NCBI GenBank assembly: GCA_036939975.1
Contig: JALLPB010001235.1
Coordinates: 1-10,599 of the forward strand
Reading direction: 5' to 3'
DNA from: Cyclostephanos tholiformis
Taxonomy: Eukaryota; Bacillariophyta; Thalassiosirophyceae; Thalassiosirales; Thalassiosiraceae
DNA length: 10,599 nt
Shown here: in pieces, positions 7,848-10,599 of the stretch
How the letters are laid out: each line of letters begins with the position of its first letter
How positions within the stretch are numbered: position 1 is the first letter of the stretch
Position numbers and translations under genes: made by a program
The notes under the pieces: generated by a model
Seen by the model: only the letters and a program-made list of their open reading frames with translations
Database searches by the model: none
What the model was told of the DNA's origin: nothing

Positions 7848-8436
7848 ATGATCCATTGCAACTTCCACCACTTTGCTGATGCACTCGCCGTCGAGAATGT
7901 GTATAGTTGTGGCAAAAGGAGGAGGGGACAACAAGGTAAGTCATTGCTTTTATTTATTGTTGCATATGAATCATTAACTAACATGCTCCTTCTCTCCGTC
8001 ACCCCCCTCTTGGCAATGACAGGTGACAATAATGACTATGATGAGGATGACATCAATGACAAACCCAAAGATGATGCACCCCAAGACACCCCCCAACCCC
8101 CAAAGACAACAATGTGTTATCAGGTATGGTAGAAGCACTTAGCAAATTTTGCTTTTCAGATGCTTAGAGAGAGACAAAGGTCTGTCCATCAACCTATTTT
8201 ATTGTACAGTTCCTATGTCAAGCTCTACAGGAAGTGTTTGCAAAGTGTTCTTTGAATAGTGATCTTGGTCATTTCATTAAGGGGACAATTGTAAGGTTAT
8301 CTGTAGTAGTAACATATTCTTTTCCATGTTGTAGCACCTAATATCTACTCTTTGTTAGAGTACTAACACATATTTAGATGTGTAATATGTTGTTTCACCA
8401 CTCCTCCACCCTCAGTACACACATGTCAGAGGTTAA
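7848..8436 (+). CDS. candidate four-exon gene for a 96-residue protein, unrecognised
   Basis: Exons are 7848-7935, 8023-8123, 8210-8290 and 8416-8436. Joined, they give one open frame of 96 codons ending in TAA. Intron 1 (7936-8022, 87 bases) has GTAAGT, an ACTAAC branch-like site at 7976-7981, a long pyrimidine tract and CAG. Intron 2 (8124-8209, 86 bases) has GTATGG and TACAG after a T-rich run. Intron 3 (8291-8415, 125 bases) has GTAAGG, a second ACTAAC at 8361-8366, a pyrimidine tract and CTCAG. Intron 1 is a multiple of three without a stop, so retention would also be open. The predicted product has a Cys/His-containing N-terminus, a basic patch (KRRRGQQ), an acidic Asp/Asn-rich middle, a Pro/Gln stretch and a C-terminus containing CQALQEVFAKCSLNSDLGHF. 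I recognise no family. The start is ATG with A at -3; an in-frame TGA lies at 7818. It sits in CpG-poor repeat-rich DNA, so a transposon-borne or decaying gene, or a spliced non-coding RNA, are alternatives. Confidence 0.4.
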
Positions 8437-8475
8437 GCCAAATACTGTAGGACTTCCTACAGTAGTTTAGCCAAA
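8432..8475. repeat. 22-base perfect palindrome flanked by near-identical 11-mers
   Basis: TACTGTAGGA (8443-8452) and TCCTACAGTA (8455-8464) are perfect inverted copies with a two-base centre. They are flanked directly by gttaagccaaa (8432-8442) and gtttagccaaa (8465-8475), which differ at one base. The layout resembles a tiny foldback insertion with a target duplication, or a structured RNA end. It begins at the stop codon of the candidate spliced gene. Confidence 0.65.
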
Positions 8476-8540
8476 ATTTTTTATCTATTCCCAAACTATA
8501 AACTTTTCTTTTATGTCTTTTTAAGCTACATAGCCTCACA

Positions 8541-8613
8541 GTGACATGAGCCCAGAAGTTCACTGTGATTGTGTAACCATTGTTACACTTTAGGCATGCC
8601 TGACCCAAGGCCA
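8541..8613 (+). repeat. dispersed hairpin repeat, copy 1
   Basis: This copy matches 10525-10599 in the same orientation at roughly 88 percent by hand alignment, with two one-base gaps. It starts gtgacatgagcccagaa. It contains a hairpin GTGTAAC-CATT-GTTACAC (8571-8588) whose arms are identical in the other copy while the loop differs, and the palindrome AGGCATGCCT (8592-8601). Similarity appears to begin abruptly at (g)tgacatg; upstream bases of the two copies do not match. Confidence 0.85.
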
Positions 8614-8913
8614 GACATTAAGTGTGTACAGTACTTACCTAAAGTACACTATAAGGTACCAATCAAATTTTCAGTACCAAGTGGAACCTCTGATATCATA
8701 GACTGACATCAGAGATCTAAAACATTATTGAATGTTGAACAGAGATCCACCACATCATTGAATGCTGGATATGGATCCACCACATCATATGATGTTGAAT
8801 GGAGATCTTCAAGCTCACCTACAGATGTACATACTCATGGAGGAACATCAAAACCACATCCTAAGGATGTACCAACACCTGTAGAATCTTACAGGTTGCA
8901 TCTCACCCCCTAG
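8572..8913 (+). pseudogene. coding-like remnant with one internal stop
   Basis: From 8572 one frame runs to TAG at 8911 with a single interruption (TGA at 8704). Its first part reads like CNHCYTLGMPDPRPD, a Cys-containing segment that copy 2 of the dispersed repeat also encodes in one frame. After the stop it contains 10-residue repeats (see 8701-8820) and a Pro/His-rich end. There is no ATG at the head and no recognised domain. It may be a piece of a transposon coding region, or open by chance because the DNA is poor in TAA/TAG. Confidence 0.3.
8701..8820 (+). repeat. four imperfect 30-base tandem units
   Basis: Units are 8701-8730, 8731-8760, 8761-8790 and 8791-8820. Units 2 and 3 share gatccaccacatca, units 2 and 4 share atgttgaa, and units 1 and 2 share cagagatc and an attg end. 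Because the period is a multiple of three, the frame encodes 10-residue repeats such as LNVEQRSTTS and LNAGYGSTTS. Confidence 0.7.
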
Positions 8914-9170
8914 CTTTGGCCAGGGCAACCCACTTCATTTTTAAGCATTAAAATAAGCTAATAATTTTCCCTGTCCTGACCTGAACTTCATTTGCACTCG
9001 TTTATCCACCGCTTAGGTCACTATCAATTGATAATCTACTTCCAAGCCAACCACGAATCGCCATCCAAGCACAACATTCTAGTTAGCTTACGTACCTACG
9101 AGAGCAAGATACACCAATACCATTACTGCCATGAAGCGAGCCAGGCCCCCCTACAAATTTTTTATCATCA
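8733..9170 (+). repeat. possible 5' LTR of the Copia element
   Basis: This is tentative. Copia-type LTRs commonly begin TGTTG and end in CA. TGTTGAA occurs at 8733 and 8794, and a CA at 9169-9170 precedes a primer-site-like sequence. The stretch is non-coding after 8913, with A/T-rich sequence (8938-8970) that could hold the polyadenylation signals. The 3' LTR is outside the window, so the boundary cannot be confirmed. Confidence 0.2.
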
Positions 9171-9306
9171 CTACATCTGAGCCCAAAGTGCTAGCTACGA
9201 GGTACCTACCTCCTGTATGCCATACCAGAAGTTTGTGGAAGACCCATCAAAGAGTTTCTTCAAGTCTTTGTTCCTTGGGACCAAGTTAGGACAGGCCCTA
9301 TGAATC
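9171..9306 (+). other. gag leader with possible primer-binding site
   Basis: The 9-mer atctgagcc at 9175-9183 differs by one base from the core of the initiator-tRNA primer site (ATCAGAGCC) widely used by Copia and Gypsy elements of plants. The rest up to the gag ATG has no gene. The match is short and the priming tRNA of this host is not known. Confidence 0.25.
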
Positions 9307-10553
9307 ATGAGTACAAACAGAGCAGTCCCCAAATGCCTCAAAAAACAAGAGTGCAAGAAAGGTAACCGGAAGAAGTGTCCTCCAATCCCCTACGTGCCCA
9401 TAGTAGATGAGGTCCAAGAAGCCATCACTAAGGGGGAGGAATACTCCTACAAGATTAAACTCCCCAACAAGACAGAGTTTAGTGTACCTATCTGGGACAC
9501 TGGGACCCAGGAAGCCTTTCTTATTCATGTGCAACAAGCCAAAAGCACATGTAAGAGGAAGGGGCCATTCTAGGACTATGACAACACCATTGAGGCAGAA
9601 TTGAAGGCCATGGAGCAAGTCAAGAGCTTCCAAAAGGCCATTGCAAATGCAATAGGACCAAAGTCTAAGAAGGATGCCAAAGATCCCAACCAGTCCACAT
9701 TGGACAAGTTGAAGGCAAGCCTTAAAGATGCCCTTCTGGAAAAGAAGGTTGCCCTAGAAGCCAAGGCCATGGCCGCTGAAGGTTTCTTCTTGCTTAATGT
9801 GAACCTTCTCAGCAAAGATGCCTGATTCTGCTGAGACAAGATTGTCTCCAGTCAAATCAGAGCAGCCCCGTGGACCGACCTACAAGGGAACAAGTACGAG
9901 AAAGAAAGGGTTAAGAGTATGGAGTCCTTTCAGGATTGCATCATCTTCCACCTCCTTGACATGTTCCCCGGCAATGCAACCGAGCCGCAGCACTACTATA
10001 TTAGTAATGTGCTGAAGATGCCCCAGCGAGTTCCAGTAAGGCACTTCTTCCAGCGTGTAGAACAGCTCAACGGCTATCTCTCACACCTACCTTGCACCTA
10101 TGACAGCCCTCAAGCCACTGCTGAAACTAAGCCCATCCTAGCCTATCACGATACTGATCTAGCGAACCTTCTCCTTTGCATGTGCTCTAAGTTTTTGCAG
10201 GATCAGTATGATCTTATGCAGGACTCACTCCCCCAGAGCATTAGAAAGCTATTGGGTGTTCTTGAGAATGTCGAAAAGTTAGTAGCGAATTCCAATGCCA
10301 AGGATAAGGCCACAAAGGAAAGTGCTGAGGAAGCCACCGGGAAAGGTAAGCATAAGAGTGCTAATTCCAACAAACTCCAAGTCCCTAAAAAGGCGAGATT
10401 GAGGAAAGCTGTGCACTGTGCCAGAAACATGGGGACGTGCATACAACCCACAATACCAGTGAGTGCCGTAAGTATGAGAAGGATGGAACTCTTAAGATGG
10501 GTTTCAGCAAGAAAGCAGCCATTGGTGACATGAGCCCAGAAAAATCACTGTAA
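9307..10553 (+). pseudogene. gag: Copia-family gag, disrupted
   Basis: Gag is the structural protein that packages retrotransposon RNA. The ATG at 9307 opens a frame that stays in register for about 360 codons. It is broken by TAG at 9571, TGA at 9823 and TGA at 9832, and the same frame continues recognisably after each stop. Regions in order are a Lys-rich N-terminus, EAFLIHVQQAKSTCKRKG (about 9511-9564), a Lys/Ala-rich predicted coiled coil (9590-9780), and the central Gag block with FHLLDMFPGN, YYISNVLKMPQRVPVR and QRVEQLNGYL (about 9940-10080). A Lys/Ser-rich linker follows. A one-base shift between about 10393 and 10409 moves the zinc knuckle CALCQKHGDVHTTHNTSEC (10410-10466; C-x2-C-x9-H-x4-C) into another frame, followed by RKYEKDGT. 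That frame ends in TAA at 10551, inside the dispersed repeat copy 2. The zinc-knuckle and YYISN blocks are typical of Copia Gags seen in diatoms and other protists. Confidence 0.85.
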
Positions 10554-10599
10554 CTTGTGTAACAAATGTTACACTTTAGGCATGCCCGGCCCAAGGCCA
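10525..10599 (+). repeat. dispersed hairpin repeat, copy 2 (cut by window end)
   Basis: This is the same-orientation partner of 8541-8613. The hairpin GTGTAAC-AAAT-GTTACAC lies at 10557-10574. The copy begins within the gag reading frame just after K-K-A-A-I-G and supplies its TAA. A +1 frame through it stays open and encodes HCNLCNKCYTLGMPGPRP. Its full length is unknown because the window stops inside it. Confidence 0.85.

Larger units (their letters stand above)
8542..10599 (+). mobile_element. decayed Ty1/Copia-type retrotransposon region, 3' part outside window
   Basis: The interval contains a Gag of recognisable Copia type, a possible LTR and leader before it, and dispersed repeat copies on both sides. 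No protease, integrase or reverse transcriptase is visible; the window ends just past the Gag zinc knuckle. The left limit is uncertain: it may lie at 8542, 8733 or 8794, because the part before 8733 could be a remnant of a different element. Stops and a frameshift show that this copy is not functional for Gag. Confidence 0.7.

Noticed and set aside
8124..8159. 36-base intron using the first CAG after the second donor
   Set aside because: Too short for a typical nuclear intron; the TACAG at 8207-8209 gives 86 bases and keeps the reading frame.
9298..9839. Minus-strand open frames opposite gag
   Set aside because: They mirror the gag coding strand; the plus strand has the recognisable Gag motifs.
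10574..10584. Ty1-like +1 frameshift signal in acactttaggcatgcc
   Set aside because: The Ty1 slippery heptamer is CTTAGGC; here an extra T breaks it and the site lies after the TAA, out of frame.
8426..10594. CRISPR array or bacterial-type mobile system suggested by spaced repeats
   Set aside because: The two copies of the repeat are 2 kb apart with a retrotransposon gene between them, and the DNA is clearly eukaryotic.

Overview
The window is nuclear DNA of a eukaryote. It carries a mitochondrial carrier, a SET-domain methyltransferase, a STN1-type telomere protein and Copia-type retrotransposon remains. The five main genes are compact, closely spaced and apparently intronless. Together with the style of the retroelement Gag, this suggests a diatom or another stramenopile alga. 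That assignment is inference from gene style and family resemblance, since no species marker is present.

Left part (1-7228), gene-dense. It opens with a short tandem duplication (8-41) and a GC-rich leader. Then follow a mitochondrial carrier (390-1508, +), a spacer with an unrecognised open frame on the minus strand (1509-2066), a small P-loop kinase of the polynucleotide-kinase/AAA_33 type (2067-2666, -), a SET-domain protein (2908-3897, +), an unrecognised probable secretory-pathway protein (3977-5548, -) and a STN1-like OB-fold protein with a Cys-rich insert (5762-7228, +). Two pairs are divergent with short shared 5' regions (kinase/SET; unknown/STN1-like), and one pair is convergent with only 79 bases between stop codons (SET/unknown). 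The genes do not form a pathway. The kinase, SET and STN1-like proteins could all be nuclear nucleic-acid or chromatin proteins, but nothing ties them functionally beyond adjacency.

Right part (7229-10599), repeat-derived and richer in A/T. CpG nearly disappears, and from 7999 to 8998 there is none at all. Inside lies a candidate small four-exon gene (7848-8436) whose three introns have convincing donor and acceptor sites and keep the frame. After it come a 22-base perfect palindrome flanked by near-identical 11-mers, a hairpin-bearing repeat of about 75 bases present twice in the same orientation (8541-8613 and 10525-10599), a set of 30-base tandem repeats, and a decayed Copia-family gag (9307-10553). 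The gag has three in-frame stops and a frameshift just before its zinc knuckle. The window ends inside the second repeat copy, so pol, the 3' LTR and the target-site duplication cannot be seen.

The items most worth following are the STN1-like protein with its Cys-rich insert, the candidate small spliced gene, the CpG desert, and the repeat that interrupts gag. I found no unmistakable new multi-gene system.
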